Shown: one piece after another, positions 58,318-64,000 of the stretch
How positions within the stretch are numbered: position 1 is the stretch's first letter
Layout of the letters: the number at the start of each line of letters is the position of its first letter
Assembly (NCBI GenBank): GCA_900314215.1
Contig: OMUK01000002.1
Location: 1 to 64,000 of the forward strand
DNA: 64,000 nt
Origin: an uncultured Prevotellaceae bacterium
GTDB lineage: Bacteria; Bacteroidota; Bacteroidia; Bacteroidales; Muribaculaceae
Reading direction: 5' to 3'
Notes under the pieces: generated by a model
The model's database searches: none
What the model was told of the DNA's origin: nothing
Seen by the model: the letters and a program-made list of their open reading frames with translations, nothing else
Made by a program: the position numbers and the translations under genes

Positions 58318-59157
58318 ATGCTCAATCCTATAGCTGGCGAAATATTCTATATCGACAAGCCCCTGCACTGGACCTCGTTTGCGGTGGTGAGAAAGATACG
58401 CAGCTGCCTGCGCCGCCACCTCAACACGCCCAACGTGCGTGTGGGCCACGCCGGCACGCTCGACCCGCTCGCCACCGGGGTGCTCATCGTGTGCACCGGC
58501 CGCAAGACCAAGATGATCGAGCAGTTGCAAAGTGGCGTGAAGGAATACATCGCCGAGCTGCGGCTGGGCGAGACCACCCCATCGCTAGACATGGAGACCG
58601 AGGTCGACGCCACATGGCCCTGGCAGCACATCACCCGCGAGCGGGTGGAGCGCGTGCTGCAAGAGCAATTCACCGGCACCATCGAGCAAGTGCCGCCCAA
58701 GTACAGCGCCTGCAAGGTCGACGGCAAGCCCGCCTATGTGCTGGCACGCAAGGGCGAGGAGGTGGTGATCAAGCCCAAGACGCTGGTCATCGACGAGATT
58801 GAGCTGCTCGAGTGCCAGCTTCCTGCACAGCCCGTGATCAAGATAAGGGTGGTGTGCAGCAAGGGCACCTACATACGCGCCCTGGCCCGCGACATAGGCG
58901 TGGCCCTGGATAGCGGTGCCCACCTCACCGCGCTGCGCCGCACCCGCGTGGGCAATGTGCAAGAGGGCGACTGCAGCCAGCTCGAGCCCCTGCTGAACTG
59001 GCTCGACGAGCAAGACTACGTGATGCCCGACCAGGCCGAGGAGCAACGCCTGCTGCAAGAGCGCATCGACAACAAGAAGCGCATGGCAGCCCTCAAGGCC
59101 GCCCGCCGCGCCCGCGAGCAAGCCAGGCAGGCACGCACCTCGCAGCTCAAAGGCTGA
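58318..59157 (+). CDS. truB: tRNA pseudouridine(55) synthase
   Basis: The 279-residue enzyme makes pseudouridine 55 in the T loop of tRNAs. [16 protein letters not shown] contains the catalytic Asp; [12 protein letters not shown] and [13 protein letters not shown] are standard. The C-terminal 40 residues are a charged, Arg/Glu/Ala-rich helix beyond the usual enzyme and may add RNA binding. It begins 46 bases after uppP. Confidence 0.95.
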   Translation: MLNPIAGEIFYIDKPLHWTSFAVVRKIRSCLRRHLNTPNVRVGHAGTLDPLATGVLIVCTGRKTKMIEQLQSGVKEYIAELRLGETTPSLDMETEVDATWPWQHITRERVERVLQEQFTGTIEQVPPKYSACKVDGKPAYVLARKGEEVVIKPKTLVIDEIELLECQLPAQPVIKIRVVCSKGTYIRALARDIGVALDSGAHLTALRRTRVGNVQEGDCSQLEPLLNWLDEQDYVMPDQAEEQRLLQERIDNKKRMAALKAARRAREQARQARTSQLKG

Positions 59158-59203
59158 TATATCGACAAGAAAAAAAATACTTAAATCACTCATATATATA
59201 GTT

Positions 59204-60286
59204 ATGAAACTCTCAGAATTTGGCTTTAGCCTTCCCCAGGACCTCATTGCCAGTCGTCCGGCCGAATTTAAGACAGAATCGGGCAAACTGCTCATCATGC
59301 GCGACCAGTGCCGCCTGATGGTGCTGCACCGCCGCACGGGCGAGATCGAGCACAAGACCTTCAGCGACGTGGTGAGCTACTTTGGCGACAAGGACACATT
59401 TGTCTTCAACGACACCCGCGTGTTTCCTGCCAAGCTCTACGGCAACAAGGAGAAGACCGGCGCCAAGATTGAGGTGTTCCTGCTGCGCGAGCTCAACGAG
59501 GAGCACAAGCTGTGGGATGTGCTCGTGGAACCCGCCCGCAAGATACGCATCGGCAACAAGCTCTACTTCGGACTCGACGACTCGATGGTGGCCGAGGTGA
59601 TCGACAACACCACCTCGCGCGGCCGCACGCTGCGCTTCCTCTACGACGGCCCGCACGACGAGTTCAAGCAAAACCTCTTTGCCCTGGGCCACACGCCCCT
59701 GCCCTACTACATCAAGCGCGAGCCCGAACCTGAGGACGAGGAGCGCTACCAGACCATCTTTGCCCGCAACGAGGGCGCCGTGGTGGCTCCTGCCGCCGGT
59801 CTGCACTTCTCGCGCGAGCTCATGAAGCGCATGGAAATCATTGGCATCGACGCCCGCTTCCTCACCCTGCACATCGGGCTGGGCAGCTACCGCGACATCG
59901 ACGTGGAAGACCTCACCAAGCACCGCATGGACAGCGAGCAGATGGAGGTGACCGAGGAACTTGCCGAGCACGTGAACAGCTCGCGCGACGCCGGCCACAA
60001 GATATGCGCCGTGGGCACCAGCGTGCTGCGCGCCATGGAGAGCACCGTGGGCATGAACGGACACATCAAGCCCTTCTCGGGCTGGACCAACAAGTTCATC
60101 TTCCCGCCCTACGACTTCTCGACCGCCGACGCCCTCATCACCAATTTCCACATGCCCTACAGCGTGATGCTCATGCTCACAGCAGCCTTTGGCGGCTACG
60201 ACCAGGTGATGGACGCCTACCAGGTTGCCGTGAAAGAGAAATACCAGTTTGGCGCCTACGGCGACGCCATGCTCATCGTCGACTGA
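59204..60286 (+). CDS. queA: S-adenosylmethionine:tRNA ribosyltransferase-isomerase
   Basis: The 360-residue enzyme transfers and isomerises the ribosyl part of SAM to make epoxyqueuosine in tRNA. It has the N-terminal [27 protein letters not shown], then [22 protein letters not shown] and the C-terminal [20 protein letters not shown] motif. It is last in the operon and is followed by a strong terminator at 60311-60360. Confidence 0.96.
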   Translation: MKLSEFGFSLPQDLIASRPAEFKTESGKLLIMRDQCRLMVLHRRTGEIEHKTFSDVVSYFGDKDTFVFNDTRVFPAKLYGNKEKTGAKIEVFLLRELNEEHKLWDVLVEPARKIRIGNKLYFGLDDSMVAEVIDNTTSRGRTLRFLYDGPHDEFKQNLFALGHTPLPYYIKREPEPEDEERYQTIFARNEGAVVAPAAGLHFSRELMKRMEIIGIDARFLTLHIGLGSYRDIDVEDLTKHRMDSEQMEVTEELAEHVNSSRDAGHKICAVGTSVLRAMESTVGMNGHIKPFSGWTNKFIFPPYDFSTADALITNFHMPYSVMLMLTAAFGGYDQVMDAYQVAVKEKYQFGAYGDAMLIVD

Positions 60287-60310
60287 CCCCACCGCCGGTA
60301 AAAGCCTACA

Positions 60311-60360
60311 GCAAGACCGCTCCACTCATTGCAGTGGAGAGCGGTCTTGCTTGCATTTTA
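60311..60360 (+). terminator. Terminator of the uppP-truB-queA operon
   Basis: GCAAGACCGC and TCCACT pair with AGTGGA and GCGGTCTTGC, with a two-base bulge, followed by a T-rich end. The stem is among the longest in the window. Confidence 0.85.
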
Positions 60361-60538
60361 TCCCAGCCGCTACTGCCATGACCGACCATCAAGAATAATG
60401 GCCCCGAGCACGAGTAAAGCGCTTTGTTTTCCACTTCACCATTGCGCGAATTGCAATCAATCATTTTTTTATTCATTTGCAATAAACAACATAAGTGATT
60501 TCTAACCCTTTAAAATAACTCTTGAATACAACAAGATC

Positions 60539-61165
60539 ATGAAAGTATCAACTTTATTGGCAGCATTGATGGTAGTGAGCCAGCTGTGGCTGAGCAAGGC
60601 ACAGGCACAGGGCAACTACTTCACGCGCGACAACGCGCTAGAAATCGAGGCCGGTGCAGGCCCAAACTTCGGCATTGCCAGCGTCGAAGCGATGAAAAGC
60701 AACAAGGTGGGTATCGACTACTATGGCGAGGTGCGCTACAACCTGCCCAAAGTGCCCCTTGCACTGGGCGTGCAGGTGAGCTACAACATCGTGGAGCGTC
60801 GCACTTATGGAGGCCATAACGAGACGATGAGCTGGAGCAGCACCTACGACTACAAATCGACCGACGTGATGCTCACTTGCGACTACCGCAAGCGCGTGAG
60901 CAGCGTCATCACCCTCTTTGGCGGCATAGGGCTGGGCTATTGCCACATCGACACCAGCAACGACCTGAAGCGCGCAGGGAGCGACATCGATGGCGAGAAT
61001 TTCACCGACAACGGCACATCGGGCTCGGTGGCATTCATGCCACGCGTGGGTGTGCACATAGGCAACCTGGCACGCATCACAGCAGGCTACAAGCTGCAGG
61101 AGCGGGCCAACCGCCACGCCTTCGTCACGCTGGGCCTCACCTTCGGCTTCAAGCCGCGCCGGTGA
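60539..61165 (+). CDS. Outer membrane beta-barrel protein
   Basis: The 208-residue protein has a signal peptide ending in KAQAQ and alternating amphipathic strands (ALEIEAGAGPNFG, IDYYGEVRYNL, GVQVSYNIVERR, LFGGIGLGYCHID, RITAGYKLQ) to an end of the form VTLGLTFGFKPRR. This fits an eight-stranded OmpX/OmpW-like barrel of unknown ligand. It stands alone between two terminators. The 250-base upstream spacer (60361-60538) shows no clear TAnnTTTG box. Confidence 0.8.
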   Translation: MKVSTLLAALMVVSQLWLSKAQAQGNYFTRDNALEIEAGAGPNFGIASVEAMKSNKVGIDYYGEVRYNLPKVPLALGVQVSYNIVERRTYGGHNETMSWSSTYDYKSTDVMLTCDYRKRVSSVITLFGGIGLGYCHIDTSNDLKRAGSDIDGENFTDNGTSGSVAFMPRVGVHIGNLARITAGYKLQERANRHAFVTLGLTFGFKPRR

Positions 61166-61217
61166 GCCACACCACCCCGCCGCTGGGCACAATGGGTAAC
61201 GACATCGCTGAAAAAAG

Positions 61218-61260
61218 GGTGACTTCCTGCACACAGCCGCGGGGAGTCACCGTTTTTTTT
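61218..61260 (+). terminator. Terminator of the beta-barrel gene
   Basis: GGTGACT pairs with AGTCACC across a GC-rich loop and is followed by eight Ts. Confidence 0.85.
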
Positions 61261-61422
61261 GAGGGGCTTGAGCAACTTGCATGGTGCTATGTGTTCTCAA
61301 TCAAGACACAAAAAGAGCGAAATAGAGTGAAACCGACCAACGTGAAACATATTTTAAGTGTTGTTGATTATATTTTAGAAATTTTCTTGCTCAAAAATTT
61401 GCAATCGGGGCATGGCATGCAT

Positions 61423-61430
61423 TATCTTTG
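61423..61430 (+). promoter_or_regulatory. Promoter of a small unassigned transcription unit
   Basis: TATCTTTG followed by GCAA; the predicted transcript start is near 61437, six bases before an ATG. The stretch 61261-61422 has no gene and is AT-rich. Confidence 0.6.
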
Positions 61431-61442
61431 CAATCGAAAACG

Positions 61443-61631
61443 ATGCTGACGCATTTCGCAATCGCCTCGATGGAAATCGTTTGTGGAGAGATCGGGAAAA
61501 GCATCACGCGAGTTTTCGATGCAGCAAATGCACGCTGTCCTAATGTTTTTGCTACACGTTTTCAACTTCAATGGGTTGGGAAATTTCCTGTTAAAAAAGA
61601 GACTAATTTTTTCATAACTGGTTTTACCTGA
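61443..61631 (+). CDS. Possible 62-residue small protein, or a small RNA
   Basis: A 62-codon frame (MLTHFAIASMEIVCGEIG at the start, NFFITGFT at the end) sits exactly between a promoter (61423-61430) and a terminator (61632-61670). I recognise no family. Base composition is lower in GC than the surrounding genes, so the frame could be chance and the transcript a non-coding RNA of about 230 bases. The tight fit of promoter, frame and terminator supports a real transcript more than it supports the protein. Confidence 0.4.
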   Translation: MLTHFAIASMEIVCGEIGKSITRVFDAANARCPNVFATRFQLQWVGKFPVKKETNFFITGFT

Positions 61632-61670
61632 AAAGGCCGCCTTCCTATCTGCAAGCGAGGCGGCTTTTTG
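61632..61670 (+). terminator. Terminator of the small transcription unit
   Basis: AAAGGCCGCCT pairs with AGGCGGCTTT (one bulged G), followed by a T-run, one base after the stop codon of the small frame. Confidence 0.75.
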
Positions 61671-61748
61671 TTGCCCCCTATACGCCAAATGATCCAATTT
61701 ATATTGCTCTATGAAAACGCCGTGATGACGAGAAATCGCCGCCGTGGA

Positions 61749-61858
61749 TTAAACCCACACCGTCGCCATGGCGCGCGCCCCGATGGCATCGCCGCTGGGG
61801 AGGTTAAACCCACACCGCCGCCATGACGCGCGCCCCGATGGCACGCCGCTGGGGTTTA
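61749..61858. repeat. Two tandem copies of a 55-base intergenic repeat
   Basis: Units start with TTAAACCCACACCG at 61749 and 61804; each contains GCGCGCCCCGATGGCA and ends GCCGCTGGGG. They differ at a few positions. A third partial start (TTTAAACCCACC) joins directly to REP-like copy 4. Confidence 0.8.
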
Positions 61859-61864
61859 AACCCA

Positions 61865-61896
61865 CCTGTAGGGGCCTGTCTTGTGCCGGCCCACAA
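61865..61896. repeat. REP-like element, copy 4
   Basis: The same 32-base element as copy 2 with one base changed (CCTGTC in place of CCGGTC). Confidence 0.85.
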
Positions 61897-61961
61897 CAAT
61901 GTTACCTCCTATTTTATTGATAATGTGGGAATTAATTTTAAAAAAAAGGATGGAACCGCGT

Positions 61962-61993
61962 CGGTGGGCCGGCACAAGACCGGCCCCTACAGG
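61962..61993. repeat. REP-like element, copy 5 (inverted)
   Basis: The reverse complement of copy 2 with one or two end changes. It faces copy 4 about 65 bases away, making a paired, BIME-like arrangement. The remaining 61994-62098 shows no gene. Confidence 0.85.
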
Positions 61994-62098
61994 TTTATCG
62001 AGGGGGCTGAGGGCTAAATAAAACATGGCGGGCACATGTGTGAGCGTTGCTACTGCTCCACATGTGCCCGGCACACATTATGGGGTTGTCCTCAGCCG

Positions 62099-62896
62099 CT
62101 AACTTGCACGGCGGTAGTACTTGGGCGAGCGGCCCCAGCGGTTTTCTTTCTTTTGGGAGTCCTGGCAGTGCCAGTTGAGCACCATCACCCAGCCCACCAC
62201 GGGCAACAGCCCCCACAGCAGCTTCAATCCGCTCTGGCCCATGTCGTGCAGGCGACGCACGCCTGCCGACACAAAGGGCACCAGCAGCACGAGCGACACC
62301 ACCGTGCCCGTGATGCCATGGTGCTTGATGGTGAGGCCCAGGTTCCAGTCGATGATGGCCGTGACCAGGTTGAGAAGCAGCACGATGGCGAAGAACTTCC
62401 AGTACTCGGAACGGCGTGAGCGGCCCTTGAAGTCGAAGTAGTGGCGCATGGCCGACGCGAAGGCCTGCTTATAGGTGAGCGACGTGTCGCTGGCGGGGCG
62501 GTGCCACATCTTGGGCTTGTGCTGCTGCGGTTGCGGCATGTATTGTGGCTGCACATGAGCCACGCGCGGCCTCGCGGCTGCCACAGGTGCTTGCGGCCGT
62601 GCCACGCGCTGCGGCTGTGGCTGGAAAGCCGGTCGCGCAGCAGCGCCGTTGCGTGCTACCTGGCGGCGTGGCTGCTGGCGGCGTGCCGCTGCCACCGCAG
62701 GCTGTGCCTGGGCACGCTGTGGCTGCTGGGCCGACGGATAGAGCAGCCGCATGAGGGCAGGCACATGGTAGGCGGGCGCCCAGTTGGGCATCGTCTTGCA
62801 CCACACCAGTGTGGAGCGTTGCAAGCCGTGCGCAATCAGGTCGCGCTCTTCAAGTGGGCCCAATTGCCGCCCATCGATGTGCATATAGTATTTCAT
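62099..62896 (-). CDS. GYF_2-DUF805 membrane protein
   Basis: The 265-residue protein joins a GYF_2 domain (1-50, MKYYMHIDGRQLGPLEERDL, then WCKTMPNW) through a Pro/Gln/Ala/Arg-rich linker (about 55-135) to a DUF805 domain (about 145-265). The latter has four hydrophobic segments and the signatures YFDFKGRSRRSEYWKF, GVRRLHDMGQSG and GWVMVLNWHCQDS. DUF805 has no known activity. It is the third gene on the minus strand in a cluster of GYF_2 proteins, 37 bases after the GYF_2-CD225 gene. Confidence 0.9.
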   Translation of the reverse strand: MKYYMHIDGRQLGPLEERDLIAHGLQRSTLVWCKTMPNWAPAYHVPALMRLLYPSAQQPQRAQAQPAVAAARRQQPRRQVARNGAAARPAFQPQPQRVARPQAPVAAARPRVAHVQPQYMPQPQQHKPKMWHRPASDTSLTYKQAFASAMRHYFDFKGRSRRSEYWKFFAIVLLLNLVTAIIDWNLGLTIKHHGITGTVVSLVLLVPFVSAGVRRLHDMGQSGLKLLWGLLPVVGWVMVLNWHCQDSQKKENRWGRSPKYYRRAS

Positions 62897-62933
62897 TGTT
62901 TATTGTTCTCCCTCCTTGAGTGTGTGAGCGCCG

Positions 62934-63566
62934 TTAGGCAAGTGAGCTTGCGCCCAAAATGCTCAGGAAGCTCACTCCCAATATTGCGTATAACAAAATG
63001 TATAACACGCCACCAATTGCCGCCGCAATCACGCTCCATATCACCCACTTCTTGGCCGACTCGCTGGCTGCCACGGCACCCTGGTAGTCGCCCTGGTTGT
63101 AGAGGCTGCTCACTTGCGAGGCCTTGACGATGCTCACGATGCCAAAGGGCAGACAGCAGAATATGGTGACCAGGATGGCCCACACCAGGTAGTTGTCGGG
63201 CATGGGTGGACGCTGGGCGCCGCCATACTGCGGTTGGCGGTAGCCGGGAGCGGCCTGCTGATAGGCGGGCTGTTGCGGCTGCTGGTAGCCTCCTTGCTGT
63301 GGCTGTTGATAGGTGGGCCTAGCCTGCTGCTGATAGGCTGGTTGTTGCGGCGGTTGGTAGGCCGGTTGCGGCGGTTGTTGATAGGCAGGTGGCTGGCTCG
63401 CAGGAGCGGCAAAGAGATGCGACAGCTCGGGCACTTGGCTGGCCACTGTCCAGTTGGCCATGCCTTCACGCCACACGTTGGTCGACGGGGTGAGACCCTT
63501 GCTCAACAACTCTGATTCCTCATAGGGTCCGACTTGCTGGCGGTTGATATACATGTAATACTTCAT
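62934..63566 (-). CDS. GYF_2-CD225/dispanin membrane protein
   Basis: The 210-residue protein has a GYF_2 domain (MKYYMYINRQQVGPYEESEL, then WREGMANWTVASQVPEL), a long Tyr/Gln/Pro linker (about 55-120, repeats of PAYQQP type) and a CD225 domain (about 123-210, NYLVWAILVTIFCCLPFGIV, then SAKKWVIWSVIAAAIGGV). Its CD225 part is nearly the same as that of the next gene upstream on the strand. A weak -7 box (CATCTTTG on the minus strand, 63609-63616) lies upstream. Compared with the copy at 16.4 kb the linker is Gln/Tyr-rich, not Glu-rich. Confidence 0.9.
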   Translation of the reverse strand: MKYYMYINRQQVGPYEESELLSKGLTPSTNVWREGMANWTVASQVPELSHLFAAPASQPPAYQQPPQPAYQPPQQPAYQQQARPTYQQPQQGGYQQPQQPAYQQAAPGYRQPQYGGAQRPPMPDNYLVWAILVTIFCCLPFGIVSIVKASQVSSLYNQGDYQGAVAASESAKKWVIWSVIAAAIGGVLYILLYAILGVSFLSILGASSLA

Positions 63567-63708
63567 GCCGTAGTTGAGATTTAAAATCAGTAATTAATTT
63601 TTAATTTACAAAGATGGCCATTTTTTGTCAAAAATGCAACTATTGTTGCATAGAAACTCAGCAAGGTCTCAAAAAAAAGGCCTTGCCCAGCGATGCCAAG
63701 TCACACGA

Positions 63709-64000
63709 CTACATGCCGGCATTGCTTGCAATTGCAGCGTAGACTCCGCCGAGCAGAAAACCGCACACGGCACCTATTATAGCCCACTTCTTGGCCGACT
63801 CGCTGGCTGCCACGGCACCCTGGTAGTCGCCCCCTCGATAGAGGCTGCTCACCTGCGAGGCCTTGACGATGCTCACGATGCCAAAGGGCAGGCAGCAAAA
63901 TAGAGTGACCAGGATGGCCCACACCAGGTAGTTGTCGGGCATGGGCTGGCTAGGGAAGCCGGCATAGCCAGGGCTGGGCTGCTGATAACTGGGTTGCTGT
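63709..64000 (-). CDS. CD225/dispanin protein, cut by the window edge
   Basis: At least 97 residues are visible. The frame remains open to the window edge and encodes a linker of the PSYQQPSPGYAG type before the CD225 domain (PDNYLVWAILVTLFCCLPFG to YAAIASNAGM). The N-terminus, expected to hold a GYF_2 domain, lies outside. DNA of the CD225 part is nearly identical to that at 63030-63205, which shows a recent duplication. An ATG at 63942 is internal and should not be taken as the start. Confidence 0.85.
   Translation of the reverse strand, partial: QQPSYQQPSPGYAGFPSQPMPDNYLVWAILVTLFCCLPFGIVSIVKASQVSSLYRGGDYQGAVAASESAKKWAIIGAVCGFLLGGVYAAIASNAGM

Noticed and set aside
63709..63942. A complete 77-residue CD225 protein starting at 63942
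   Set aside because: The frame continues upstream to the window edge with the same linker type as its paralogue, so this ATG is internal.

Overview
The window reads as a chromosomal segment of a GC-rich gut member of the Bacteroidales (Bacteroidota). Most promoters seen have the Bacteroidetes -7 box TAnnTTTG, usually with a -33 TTTG-like element. Shine-Dalgarno sequences are almost absent. The trp operon has the order trpB-E-G-D-C-F-A, and the gene content (a TonB-dependent receptor, DUF6377 regulator, GH3/GH78/GH13/GH53 enzymes, dockerin-tailed secreted proteins, GYF_2-CD225 proteins, DUF3098-uppP-truB-queA) fits that order. A Muribaculaceae-like organism is a reasonable guess, but family-level placement is inference. 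I see no phage, insertion sequence or CRISPR array.

Layout. 1-6.6 kb: housekeeping on the minus strand (gamma-carbonic-anhydrase-like protein, aminopeptidase P, mtaB with a lipid acyltransferase and a glycosyltransferase), plus rpsU on the plus strand behind a long structured leader. 6.7-10.3 kb: AraC regulator, two Bcr/CflA-type MFS pumps, SemiSWEET. 10.3-16.2 kb, minus strand: tricorn-like protease and a GT-C/GT2 pair. 16.4-21.9 kb: GYF_2-CD225 and DUF2752 proteins, an LRR-dockerin protein, miaB, an M48 lipoprotein. 21.9-28.6 kb, minus strand: the complete trp operon, controlled by an attenuator with a 14-residue leader peptide carrying two adjacent Trp codons.

28.8-47.9 kb: a DUF6377 membrane regulator diverges from a long plus-strand catabolic cluster: GH3 beta-glucosidase, TonB-dependent receptor without any SusD, three tandem type-B carboxylesterases, a gene remnant, a nucleoside-hydrolase-like protein, a second GH3 and a GH78 alpha-L-rhamnosidase. 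All are predicted to be exported. Together they could take apart small acylated rhamnosyl-glucosides (plant phenolic or saponin-type glycosides) rather than a polysaccharide. This is the most novel-looking system here.

48-52.8 kb: tRNA-Leu, an orphan HipB-like antitoxin followed by a nine-codon stump of its partner, and three tandem Sel1-repeat secreted proteins with duplicated promoters and REP-like elements. 53.2-56.7 kb: secreted alpha-amylase and endo-galactanase, each with a dockerin. The amylase promoter shares a perfect palindrome with the GH3 promoter 22 kb away. 57-61.2 kb: DUF3098-uppP-truB-queA and a small outer-membrane barrel. 61.2-62.1 kb: repeats and one small unexplained transcription unit. 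62.1-64 kb: a cluster of GYF_2 proteins fused to DUF805 or CD225, the last one cut by the window edge.
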